Of a stretch of DNA of 64,000 nucleotides, positions 28,849 through 36,891 are shown in pieces. The DNA lies in assembly GCA_965221635.1 (NCBI GenBank), contig OZ244902.1, positions 1,612,001 to 1,676,000 on the forward strand, written 5' to 3'. The notes beneath the pieces are model-generated. The model ran no database searches. It had not been told where the DNA came from and worked only from the letters and a program-made list of their open reading frames with translations. How positions within the stretch are numbered: the first letter of the stretch is position 1; each line of letters starts with the position of its first letter. The position numbers were made by a program, and so were the translations under genes. Source of the DNA: JAAXHB01 sp965221635. Its GTDB lineage: Bacteria > Actinomycetota > Acidimicrobiia > Acidimicrobiales > Aldehydirespiratoraceae.

Positions 28849-29451
28849 ATGGAACGACACGCTGAAGCCGGCTCGCATCGGGCCCGGCTCGAGAACCGCA
28901 GCGTTGTGGTGGTGTCGGGGCCGGGCGGTGTGGGCAAGGGAACCATCGTCGAGGAGTTGCTCGCCCGCGACGAGCGGTTGTGGTTGTCGAGGTCGTGGAC
29001 CACTCGCCCCCGCCGTCGTGGCGAACCGGCTGACGCGTATCGATTCGTTAGCCGTGAGGTGTTCGAGGAGGCCATAGGCGCCGGGGGTTTCCTGGAGTGG
29101 GTGCGCTTCCTCGACTATCTGCAGGGCACCCCGGTTCCGGATCCGCCTGCCGGCTGCGACGTTGTGCTCGAAATAGACGTGGGTGGCGGACGCCAGGTGA
29201 AGGAGATGTTGCCGACGGTGCTGCTGGTGTTCGTGGAGGCGCCCAGCTTCGACGAGCAGCGCACCCGGATGATCCGACGCGGTGACGACGCCGCAACCAT
29301 CGAATCGCGCCTCGCGAAGTCGCAACAAGAACGAGCCGCCGCCGAAGGCCTCGGTTACCGATTCGTGGTGAACGACCACCTCGACCGTGCCGTGAGCGAA
29401 ATACAAGGCCTGATTGCCGAGGACCGCGCCAGGCTGGCACTGCGCAGGTAA
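28849..29451 (+). CDS. gmk: Guanylate kinase
   Basis: Phosphorylates GMP to GDP with ATP. The 200-aa protein has the P-loop VVSGPGGVGKGTIVEEL, the GMP-binding SRSWTTRPRRRGE, and the lid-region R residues in RTRMIRRGDD. In the GMP-binding segment the usual FLEWAExxGxxYGTP reads FLEWVRFLDYLQGTP, a divergent but recognisable version. Start ATG 28849 is preceded by GGCGGGA. It sits between mihF and rpoZ, the classic actinobacterial order. Confidence 0.9.
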   Translation: MERHAEAGSHRARLENRSVVVVSGPGGVGKGTIVEELLARDERLWLSRSWTTRPRRRGEPADAYRFVSREVFEEAIGAGGFLEWVRFLDYLQGTPVPDPPAGCDVVLEIDVGGGRQVKEMLPTVLLVFVEAPSFDEQRTRMIRRGDDAATIESRLAKSQQERAAAEGLGYRFVVNDHLDRAVSEIQGLIAEDRARLALRR

Positions 29452-29544
29452 ACTTCCGGATCCTGGATTGAGCATGGTTGGGCCGCCGGATGCGGGCAGG
29501 CCAGGGCCATGATCGCCGAGTTGCACCTACCATCGGAGTTCGCC

Positions 29545-29883
29545 ATGGACCACGGCTACAACACCATGATGACCCCTGCCATCGAGGAACTCCTCGAGCA
29601 GACCGAATCCAAGTTTGTGCTGGTGAGCCTCGCAGCGAAGCGAAGCCGGGAGATCACCGACTATCTCGGCCAGCTCGGCGATGCCGGTGTTGGCGCCATG
29701 GTTCCGCCTCAGGTGGTGTCGGCTTCGTCCAAGGCGCTGTCGATCGCGCTTGAGGAGATCGCCGCTCACAAGATCGTGGCGGTTCCGGTGGATCACGAAG
29801 CCGAAGAGGATCACGAGCAACACGACGGCCCCGAAGGCGAGGTCACGGCCCTCCCGGATCGGTCCGAAACCTCCAACTCCTGA
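29545..29883 (+). CDS. rpoZ: RNA polymerase omega subunit
   Basis: Omega stabilises the beta' subunit in RNA polymerase assembly. The conserved core reads MTPAIEELLEQTESKFVLVS, AAKRSREITDYL and SSKALSIALEEIAAHKI. Compared with the usual AAKRARQIN block, the sequence SREITDYLGQL fits. The last 25 residues are acidic and unconserved. ATG 29545 has CGGAG 6 nt upstream and gives 112 aa. ATG 29509 is in frame and adds 12 residues, so the start is not certain. It is 93 nt after gmk. Confidence 0.85.
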   Translation: MDHGYNTMMTPAIEELLEQTESKFVLVSLAAKRSREITDYLGQLGDAGVGAMVPPQVVSASSKALSIALEEIAAHKIVAVPVDHEAEEDHEQHDGPEGEVTALPDRSETSNS

Positions 29884-30133
29884 CCGGGCCTGCGGGTCCG
29901 GGTCCAAGGCCTGCGGGTCGCCACCGATCGGCAAAGCTCGGCTGCTCAGTGAACGGCCGACCACCGACCGCCATTCCGAGCCGCGGCGCCGCGGCTGATC
30001 GGCTGCGCTTGCGCACCCCGTGGTTGAGGGCGCGCCTACAACTGCACGGCGCTGTGGTCGGCGCTGAGATCGCCACTGGGATCGCCACTGGTCGGTGCGG
30101 CCGGTTGCATGATCCGGTCACAAGTCGCGGGGT

Positions 30134-31369
30134 GTGGCGGTGAACGCGCTGCAAGGCCGTCGGGTGGTGCTGGGGGTCACCGGCGGGATCGCGGCGTACA
30201 AGGCGGTGGAGGTGTGTCGCCGCATGATGGACGCGGGCGCGCACGTCACCCCGGTGCTCACCAACAGCGCGTTGCGCATGGTGGGCGCGGCGACGTTTTC
30301 GGCGTTGGCGTCCGAGCCCGCGAAGACTTCCCTTTGGGACGACCCCGAAACGCCGATCCCGCACACCGCGCTGGGCCAGAGCGCCGATGTGGTGGTGGTG
30401 TGCCCGGCCACGGCTCGCATCATTTCCGACCTGCGCACCGGCCGAAGCGGCGACTTGTTGTCGGCCACGCTTGTGGCCACCCGGGCGCCGGTGGTGATCG
30501 CCCCCGCCATGCACACCGAGATGTGGGAACACCCGGCGGTGCAGCACAACCTGCAAGTGCTAATGGAGCGCGGAGTGAGGGTGGTTGCGCCCGTGGAGGG
30601 GCCCCTCGCCGGTGGCGACGTGGGAGCGGGCCGCCTCGCCGAACCAGCCGATGTGGTGGCCGGCGTGGCATCGGCTCTCAGCGCCGGTGACCTCGCCGGT
30701 TTGCGGGTATTGGTAACCGCGGGCGGAACCCGTGAACCAATCGACGCTGTTCGTTACGTGGGCAACAGGTCTTCCGGCAAGCAAGGTTGCGCGGTGGCCG
30801 CCGAGGCCGCGGCGCGGGGCGCCGAAACGGTGCTCATCGCCACCAGCCCGGCCAGGGCGCACGCCCCTGTGGGGGTGCGGGTGGTGTCGGCCGAAACCGC
30901 GGCCGAGATGGCCGACGCGGTGAAGGCGGAGGCGCCGAACGCTGATGTGGTGGTGATGGCCGCCGCGGTGGCCGATTTCCGGCCGCGCAGTCCCCTCACC
31001 CACAAGATCAAGAAAGCCGATGGCGCGCCCACGGTGGAGCTCGAACCCACCGAGGACATTCTCGGCGCGTTGGGCAAGGCGAAGCGCGCCGGTCAGGTGC
31101 TTGTGGGTTTCGCCGCGGAGACCGCCGACCTTGAGGCCAACGCCCGTGCGAAACTCACCGCCAAGCACCTCGACCTGATAGTGGCCAACGACGTTTCCAA
31201 GGATGGTGTGGGCTTCGGCCATGACACCAACGAGGTGGTGTTGCTCACCGCGCAAGCAGGGGTGCGCCACGTGCCGCTCACCTCCAAACGGGAGGCCGCC
31301 AGGGTGCTGCTCGACATGGCCGCCGATGTGCTGCGCGAAGCCAAGCCGCGCCCACCCCAAGCCCAATAG
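30134..31369 (+). CDS. coaBC: Bifunctional phosphopantothenoylcysteine decarboxylase / phosphopantothenate-cysteine ligase
   Basis: Two consecutive steps of coenzyme A synthesis. The N-terminal CoaC flavodoxin-like domain has LGVTGGIAAYKAVEV and APAMHTEMW; the His in place of Asn of the general PXMNXXMW motif also occurs in mycobacterial CoaBC. The substrate-clamp segment GGDVGAGRLAEP lacks the Cys found in E. coli. The C-terminal CoaB domain begins VLVTAGGTREPIDAVRYVGN and contains KIKK and ANDVSKDGVGFGHDTNEV. The chain is 411 aa; GTG 30134 or GTG 30140 may be the start. The 250 nt upstream hold a tandem GATCGCCACTGG duplication near 30070. Confidence 0.94.
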   Translation: MAVNALQGRRVVLGVTGGIAAYKAVEVCRRMMDAGAHVTPVLTNSALRMVGAATFSALASEPAKTSLWDDPETPIPHTALGQSADVVVVCPATARIISDLRTGRSGDLLSATLVATRAPVVIAPAMHTEMWEHPAVQHNLQVLMERGVRVVAPVEGPLAGGDVGAGRLAEPADVVAGVASALSAGDLAGLRVLVTAGGTREPIDAVRYVGNRSSGKQGCAVAAEAAARGAETVLIATSPARAHAPVGVRVVSAETAAEMADAVKAEAPNADVVVMAAAVADFRPRSPLTHKIKKADGAPTVELEPTEDILGALGKAKRAGQVLVGFAAETADLEANARAKLTAKHLDLIVANDVSKDGVGFGHDTNEVVLLTAQAGVRHVPLTSKREAARVLLDMAADVLREAKPRPPQAQ

Positions 31370-31372
31370 GGT
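31367..31372 (+). promoter_or_regulatory. Possible -10 element of metK
   Basis: TAGGGT overlaps the coaBC stop and lies 38 nt before the metK start. It would give a short leader with a normal ribosome binding site. Confidence 0.3.
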
Positions 31373-31410
31373 TGACCAACCTCCGCGGGCCGAGCGAGCA
31401 AGGAGTCACT

Positions 31411-32592
31411 TTGAGTAGTTGGAAGTTCACCTCCGAGTCGGTGTCCGAGGGCCATCCCGACAAGGTGGCCGACCAGATATCGGACGCCATTCTCGACGCG
31501 CTGCTCACCGAGGAAGAGCCCGAGGAGTTGGGCGGGCTGCGGGTGGCGTGCGAAACGCTGGTTACCACCGGCCTGGCCCTCATCAGCGGCGAGATCCGAA
31601 CCACCACCTATGTGGACATCGCGCGGATAGCACGCGACACGATCACCGAGATCGGTTACAACGGCGGAGAGAACGGGTTCGACGGCCAGACCTGCGCGGT
31701 GATGGTTTGCATAGACCCGCAGTCCGAGGACATCGCTCAGGGCGTGGACGGTGACGAGCAGGGCGCCGGCGACCAGGGGATGATGTTTGGTTACGCGTGC
31801 GGCGAAACGTCGGAGTTGATGCCCGCGCCGATCAGTCTGGCGCACCGCCTGGCGGAGCGACACGCGGAGATTCGACGCAAGGCCACCATCCCTTACCTTG
31901 GCCCAGACGCCAAGACTCAGGTCACCTTCGAATACGAAGGCAACCGCCCGGTGCGGCTGTGCTCGGTGCTGGTGTCCACCCAGCACAGAGAGGGCATCAG
32001 CCGCAACCGGATGATCCGTCCCGATCTGGTGGAGCAGGTGATCGACCCCGTGCTGGCCGAGCATTTCCCGCAGTTCGCCGACGACGATTTTGATTTGTTG
32101 GTGAATCCCACCGGCAGCTTCGTGAAGGGCGGGCCGGTGGCCGACACGGGGCTCACCGGGCGCAAGATCATCGTGGACACCTACGGCGGCATGGCCCGCC
32201 ACGGAGGGGGAGCGTTCTCCGGCAAGGATCCCTCCAAGGTGGATCGCTCCGCGGCGTATGCGGCACGCTGGGTGGCCAAGCACATAGTGGCCTCGGGTGC
32301 GGCGTCGCGCTGTGAGCTGCAAGTGGCTTACGCCATCGGGCAGGCCGATCCCACGTCGTTGATGGTGGACACCTTCGGCACCGAAACGGTTGACGCCAAC
32401 AAGATCGAAGCCGCCGTGAGGGACATATTCGACCTTCGCCCGGCGGCCATAATTCGCGACCTCGACTTGTTGCGACCGATCTACAAGAAGACAGCGGCGT
32501 ACGGTCATTTCGGTCGTGCCCCCCAGGAGGGGCGGTTCACCTGGGAGCAGCTAAACCGCCTCAAAGACCTCAAGTCCGCCCTGGGCCTGTGA
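31411..32592 (+). CDS. metK: S-adenosylmethionine synthetase
   Basis: Makes SAM from methionine and ATP. The 393-aa protein starts at TTG 31411, with AGGAG 5 nt upstream, and begins SSWKFTSESVSEGHPDKVADQISDA. The methionine/ATP signatures GAGDQGMMFGYA and GGGAFSGKDPSKVDRSAAY are intact. No SAM riboswitch was recognised in the 41 nt after coaBC. The coaBC-metK-priA-def-fmt-rsmB order is conserved in actinobacteria. Confidence 0.96.
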   Translation: MSSWKFTSESVSEGHPDKVADQISDAILDALLTEEEPEELGGLRVACETLVTTGLALISGEIRTTTYVDIARIARDTITEIGYNGGENGFDGQTCAVMVCIDPQSEDIAQGVDGDEQGAGDQGMMFGYACGETSELMPAPISLAHRLAERHAEIRRKATIPYLGPDAKTQVTFEYEGNRPVRLCSVLVSTQHREGISRNRMIRPDLVEQVIDPVLAEHFPQFADDDFDLLVNPTGSFVKGGPVADTGLTGRKIIVDTYGGMARHGGGAFSGKDPSKVDRSAAYAARWVAKHIVASGAASRCELQVAYAIGQADPTSLMVDTFGTETVDANKIEAAVRDIFDLRPAAIIRDLDLLRPIYKKTAAYGHFGRAPQEGRFTWEQLNRLKDLKSALGL

Positions 32593-33007
32593 CCCCCCAG
32601 TCCGTCAGGTGAATCGGTCGACGGGTTCCAGCACCGCTGGATACGACTGAGTCAGGCGTGTGTGGGGCGTGGGCGCGGTGCCACACCGGTCAATCCCATG
32701 CAGGAGTGCTCAATCCGGCAATCGAGCGGTGAACGCTCCCTCTGACGGACAGGCCCGTCGCCCAAGAGCTGAGCTGAATCCACATCCCCATTGAGCCAGG
32801 CCGAACAGAGCCCTGAACGCCACCGACCAGCAGCAGTTCCCCTTCGAGGACGACCCCTCATCACCCAAGCCGTCCCAAGCTTCCACTGACCGAGAGAGGG
32901 ATCGAGGATCCTCCGATCCCGGGGCGCACCAGGACTCACCCGAGTCGGCGTCAACACCCGAGCAACGCCTGGAGCGCGATCCCGGGCCGCAGCGTCGGCG
33001 GGCACGG
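32593..33007 (+). other. 415-bp gap between metK and priA with an in-frame 5' extension of priA
   Basis: No complete gene is recognised. A weak hairpin (GTGTGG / CCACAC, 32660-32686) follows metK. From 32795 the priA frame is open without ATG, GTG or TTG and translates as TDQQQFPFEDD followed by a Ser/Pro/Asp-rich stretch that looks protein-like. CTG 32813 is the only plausible upstream start. Whether this segment is translated as a PriA N-terminus is open. Confidence 0.4.
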
Positions 33008-34942
33008 TTGGCGCCTGAGGACGGCACTTCGCCGCTGGTGGTGAGGGTGCGTCCCGATGTGGTCACCCTCGACCGGTTGTTCGACTATGCCGTGCCCGCG
33101 AGCTGGCATTCCGACGGACGAGCGGGGCGTCTTCAAGTGGGGTCGATGGTAAGGATCGATCTCGGTGGCCGACGGGTGAGGGCCTGGGTCACCGAGATGG
33201 GTGTCACCCCCGAGTCGGGTGTGCCGCTGCGAGAACTGAGCGCCCTCACCGGCCTCGGCCCTCCGAAGGACATGATCGACCTGGCCCGCTGGGCGGCCTG
33301 GCGCTGGGCCGGCAGCGAAGTGTCCATGCTGCGAACCGCCTCCCCCCAGCGCCGCATCACCGCGCTGCCTCGCAAGCCTGGTTCCCGTAGCGGGAATGGC
33401 CCGCCGAAGCGTGAACACTTCGACGATCTGTTCGAGCAGGCGGGTGCGGTCACCACCCTTCGGTTGCCGCCTACCGACCACGGGATGGGCGTGGTGCTGG
33501 CGGCTGCTCGACGTGGCGATGCGCTGATCGTGGTTCCCGGCATGGGTGCTGCCAGGCGGATCGGGGAGGCACTGCGCCGTGCGGGCGTTCGCGTGGCGCT
33601 CGGATTTGACGACTGGGCCACCGCCGCTGCCGGTGGGGCCACGGTGGTGGGCGCCAGAACGTCGGTGTGGCTGCCGATGCCTGCACTGGCGGCGGTGGTG
33701 GTGATCGACGAGCACGACGAGAGCCTGCAGTCCGAGAAGGCCCCCACTTGGCATGCGCGTGACGTGGCCCTGGAACGGGCTCGCAGGGCTGGAGCGCCCG
33801 CGGTGCTGGTGTCACCGATCCCGTCGTTGGAGGCGTTGGACGCGGGCACGCTGCGCACCCTGAGCCGCGCGGACGAACGTGCCGGGTGGCCTGCCGTCAC
33901 CGTGTGTGACCGCCGCCACGAGGATCCCACCCGTGGCGGACTGTTCGCACCCGATCTGCGCCGGTACTTGGACAGCGCCGAACACCCAGGGCGTGTGGTG
34001 GCGGTTCTCAACCGCACGGGTCGGTCAAGGCTGATGGCTTGCAAGGCGTGCGGCGAGTTGGTGCGCACCCGCAACGGTCGCACCCCGATGATCCTGGTTG
34101 AGGACGAACTGTCGAGCCCCGACGGCGCCGAGCGTCGCCCGGTGGTGTGCGCGTCGTGTGGTTCCACGGTGTTGCGCAACCTGCGAATGGGGGTGAGCCG
34201 GGCTCGTGAGGACTTGAGCGCCCTGGCGGGTGGTGAGCCGGTGGGGGAGGTCACCGCGTCAACCAGCACGCTGCCAACCGAGCGGATCGTGATCGGCACC
34301 GAGGCGGTGTTGTGGAGGTTGCGACAGGCCGAGGTGGTGGTGTTTCTGGATTTCGACCAGGAACTGCTCGCCCCCCGCCAGCGAACCGCTCCCCAGGCGC
34401 TGGCGCTGCTGGCAAGGGCGGCCCGCCTGCTCGGCGGCCGACGCGGGGACAGCGGCGGAGACCGTGTAGGTCGCGTCGGTCGCCTCGTGGTGCAAACCCG
34501 TCAGCCACTGCATCACGTGCTGCAAGCGGCGATTCGGGGCGCACCCCAGGAGGTCAGCAACCTGGAGCGTGAGCGCCGCCGCCGGATCGGTCTTCCTCCC
34601 TATTGCGCCCAGGCCAGAGTGTCAGGCCCCGGAGCCGACAGCTTCGTGGCAGCACTGAGAGAACTGTCCCCGCAAGCGTCAGTGCCCCCGGCCAACTCGG
34701 TGTCGCCGGCAAACCCCGTGTCCCCTGCCCCCGCCGCTTCGCCGACCAATCCTGCCGACGAGGCCGCGGGTGTGCCGGTCACAGCCGCTCGGCTGGCGCC
34801 GGGTGTTGTCACAGTGCTGGGCCCATTGCAGGGCCGTTACCTGTTGCGGGCCATTGATCACGAGGTGCTCCTCGACGCGCTGGCCCGCACGCCAAGAGGC
34901 TCCGAGCGGGTGCGAGTGGAGGTGGATCCGCTGAGGGTGTAG
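33008..34942 (+). CDS. priA: PriA-like primosomal protein N', helicase motifs degenerate
   Basis: PriA recognises stalled forks and reloads the replisome. The N-terminal 3' DNA-binding domain (VRVRPDVVTLDRLFDYAVP) is clear. The helicase lobe lacks Walker A: the expected GxTGSGKT region reads VVLAAARRGDALIVVPGMG. The DEEH box is VVIDEHDESLQ. The zinc region keeps only CKACGE and CASCGS instead of eight Cys. Loss of helicase activity with retention of DNA binding is known from actinobacterial PriA. The chain is 644 aa from TTG 33008, which has a weak ribosome binding site; a longer form from CTG 32813 is possible. The C-terminus has a Ser/Pro/Ala-rich insertion. Confidence 0.88.
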   Translation: MAPEDGTSPLVVRVRPDVVTLDRLFDYAVPASWHSDGRAGRLQVGSMVRIDLGGRRVRAWVTEMGVTPESGVPLRELSALTGLGPPKDMIDLARWAAWRWAGSEVSMLRTASPQRRITALPRKPGSRSGNGPPKREHFDDLFEQAGAVTTLRLPPTDHGMGVVLAAARRGDALIVVPGMGAARRIGEALRRAGVRVALGFDDWATAAAGGATVVGARTSVWLPMPALAAVVVIDEHDESLQSEKAPTWHARDVALERARRAGAPAVLVSPIPSLEALDAGTLRTLSRADERAGWPAVTVCDRRHEDPTRGGLFAPDLRRYLDSAEHPGRVVAVLNRTGRSRLMACKACGELVRTRNGRTPMILVEDELSSPDGAERRPVVCASCGSTVLRNLRMGVSRAREDLSALAGGEPVGEVTASTSTLPTERIVIGTEAVLWRLRQAEVVVFLDFDQELLAPRQRTAPQALALLARAARLLGGRRGDSGGDRVGRVGRLVVQTRQPLHHVLQAAIRGAPQEVSNLERERRRRIGLPPYCAQARVSGPGADSFVAALRELSPQASVPPANSVSPANPVSPAPAASPTNPADEAAGVPVTAARLAPGVVTVLGPLQGRYLLRAIDHEVLLDALARTPRGSERVRVEVDPLRV

Positions 34943-34991
34943 CGGCACCCGTTCGTCGGCCGGCGGGCCGAGGCGGTTGGGGTGGCGCCGG

Positions 34992-34997
34992 TAGCCT
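34992..34997 (+). promoter_or_regulatory. -10 element of a leaderless def promoter
   Basis: TAGCCT in GCCGGTAGCCT, 7 nt before ATG 35005; sequence and spacing are identical to those before aroB. Confidence 0.55.
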
Positions 34998-35004
34998 GAG
35001 TGGG

Positions 35005-35676
35005 ATGGTTGCCTACGACATTCGGGTGATTGGTGATCCCGTGTTGCGTCAGCGCGCCAGTGAGGTCACCGAGATCGACGGTCGGCTGGCCCGGATCGTC
35101 GGCGGCATGGCCGAAACCATGTATCACGCCGAGGGACTGGGCTTGGCGGCCACTCAGGTGGGCGTGAAGAAGCGGATTTTCGTGTGGGATCTGGGTGACG
35201 GTTTGCGCACGATCGTCAACCCGCGGATCGTCGAGTCCCACGGCGAGTGGTGCTACGAGGAGGGGTGCCTGTCGGTGCCGGGCCTGTCGTGGGACATTGT
35301 GCGCCCCAAGCAGGTTCACGTGGTGGGCCGCGACCTCGACGGCAACGAAATGTCCATCGAAGCCGACGAACTCGAAGCCCGATTGTTCCAACACGAACTG
35401 GATCACCTAGACGGCACCCTGTTGATCGAACACCTCGACGACGCCACCCGCAAGAAAGCCCTTCGCCGAGTGAGGGAACTGGGCATAGGCCCAGCAACCC
35501 CTCAACTCCAGGATCCGTCCAGCCCCCTGAGCGCAACCCCGACGGTGGGTGCCAAGGCCACCAGTGCGTCACGTTCGGGACGGTTTCCTCGCCTGCCGAA
35601 GCTCTCGGGCGCCGGCAAGGATCAGGGCAGCGCTGATCACAACGAAGCCCTGCCAGGTCGTTTGCGCCTGCCCTGA
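35005..35676 (+). CDS. def: Peptide deformylase
   Basis: Metalloenzyme removing the formyl group from nascent N-termini. All three motifs are intact: GLGLAATQVG, EEGCLSVPG (Cys ligand) and QHELDHLDG (two His ligands and catalytic Glu). The catalytic domain ends near residue 165. A further 55 residues rich in Ser, Pro and Gly form a C-terminal tail not needed by the family. The ATG start is supported by the -10 element. fmt, which encodes the formylase acting upstream in the cycle, follows. Confidence 0.94.
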   Translation: MVAYDIRVIGDPVLRQRASEVTEIDGRLARIVGGMAETMYHAEGLGLAATQVGVKKRIFVWDLGDGLRTIVNPRIVESHGEWCYEEGCLSVPGLSWDIVRPKQVHVVGRDLDGNEMSIEADELEARLFQHELDHLDGTLLIEHLDDATRKKALRRVRELGIGPATPQLQDPSSPLSATPTVGAKATSASRSGRFPRLPKLSGAGKDQGSADHNEALPGRLRLP

Positions 35677-35738
35677 AATCCGGGGTGCAGGCGTCCCCGC
35701 CGCTGCGCCCCGTGCCGCCGGGTGGTGAGGTGCCTGTG

Positions 35739-36686
35739 ATGCGCCCGCCGGCACAGGTTTGTCGTTTGCTGTTCTTCGGTTCGCCGGCGTTGGCTGTGGC
35801 ACCGCTGCGGGCGGTGCACGAGGCGGGTTACGAGGTGGTGTTGGCGGTCACGCAGCCTCCGCGCCGCCGCGCCCGGCGAGGCGAACCCGTACCCACGGCG
35901 GTGGCGAGCGCCGCCGACGAGTTGGGCATTCCGGTGGCTGTGTCCATGAAGGATCCGAGGGTGCCCGAAGCGGTCGAGCAGGCCGACCTGGGAGTGGTGG
36001 TGGCCTACGGCGAGCTGATCGGTTCGGAGTTGTTGCAGGCGGTGCCGATGGTGAACCTGCATTTCTCGTTGTTGCCGAGGTGGCGCGGCGCGGCGCCGGT
36101 GGAGCGGGCCGTGCTCGCAGGCGATGCCGAGACGGGCGTGTGCGTGATGCAGGTTGTGCCCGAGCTGGACGCGGGAGGCGTGTACCGCCGGGTAGCGACG
36201 CCAATAGGCGCCAACGAAACCGCAGCGGAGTTGAGCGACCGGCTCACCGAGTTGGGCGTGGAGTTGCTCATCGACACCCTGGCGCAAGGCCTGGGCGAGC
36301 CAATACCCCAGGCGCCGCTCAGCGAGGTCACCTACGCAAGGAAGATCACCAGCGCCCACAGGCAAATCGACTGGAGCCAACCAGCGGTGCAAGTGCACAG
36401 GACGGTGCGAATAGGTGACGCGCACACCAAGTTCCGAGGCCGTCGCCTGAAGGTCCTGAGAGCCGGCCTTACTCCCGGCGGTGATCCTGCCGCAGGTGTC
36501 TCCCCAGAGGCTCACCAACCGGCACCGGGAACCGTGCTGGGCGCAGACACCCAAGGCGTGACCGTGGCCACCGGCGAGGGCGGCGTGCGACTGCTGGAGG
36601 TGCAGGCCGAGGGCAAAGCCGCCACGTCCGCCAAGGCGTGGTTCAATGGCGCTCGTATCGAGCCCGGCGAACGCCTCGGGCAGTGA
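35739..36686 (+). CDS. fmt: Methionyl-tRNA formyltransferase
   Basis: Formylates initiator Met-tRNA with 10-formyl-THF. The 315-aa protein has LLFFGSPALAVAPLRAV, the catalytic NLHFSLLPRWRGAAPVERA (Asn, His) and the Asp in VPELDAGGVY, followed by the C-terminal tRNA-binding domain (ARKITSAHRQIDWSQPA). ATG 35739 is preceded by a GGTGAGG ribosome binding site; GTG 35736 is next to it, and a GTG at 35685 would add 18 unconserved residues. It is paired with def in the expected operon. Confidence 0.93.
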   Translation: MRPPAQVCRLLFFGSPALAVAPLRAVHEAGYEVVLAVTQPPRRRARRGEPVPTAVASAADELGIPVAVSMKDPRVPEAVEQADLGVVVAYGELIGSELLQAVPMVNLHFSLLPRWRGAAPVERAVLAGDAETGVCVMQVVPELDAGGVYRRVATPIGANETAAELSDRLTELGVELLIDTLAQGLGEPIPQAPLSEVTYARKITSAHRQIDWSQPAVQVHRTVRIGDAHTKFRGRRLKVLRAGLTPGGDPAAGVSPEAHQPAPGTVLGADTQGVTVATGEGGVRLLEVQAEGKAATSAKAWFNGARIEPGERLGQ

Positions 36687-36737
36687 AGCAGGCACGCGCC
36701 ATGGGTAGGGGTTCTCGCGTTGGTAGGACAGGCTCCG

Positions 36738-36850
36738 CTGTTCATTGGTATGCATCCGGCAGATGGGACGGAACGTCTGGGTCGTCCCACAGGGCACCGC
36801 ACGCCTCCCAGACTGTTCATTGGTATGCACCGGGCAGGCGGGACGGAGCG
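36738..36850 (+). repeat. Two imperfect 38-bp direct repeats between fmt and rsmB
   Basis: Copies at 36738-36775 and 36813-36850, 75 bp apart, share CTGTTCATTGGTATGCA exactly and then GGACGGA, with five mismatches. The second copy ends about 40 nt before the rsmB ATG. The intervening sequence can pair partly (GTCTGGG / CCCAGAC-type arms). Function unknown; it may form a leader structure for rsmB. Confidence 0.7.
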
Positions 36851-36891
36851 GTAGGGGTGTTCGCGACGCCCGGATTCAGCAGCATTGGGCT

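Noticed and set aside
31367..31411. SAM riboswitch upstream of metK
   Set aside because: The gap between coaBC and metK is only 41 nt, too short for any known SAM riboswitch class plus an expression platform.
36738..36850. Repeat pair considered as a CRISPR fragment
   Set aside because: Only two imperfect copies, no cas genes, and the spacing does not fit a repeat-spacer array.
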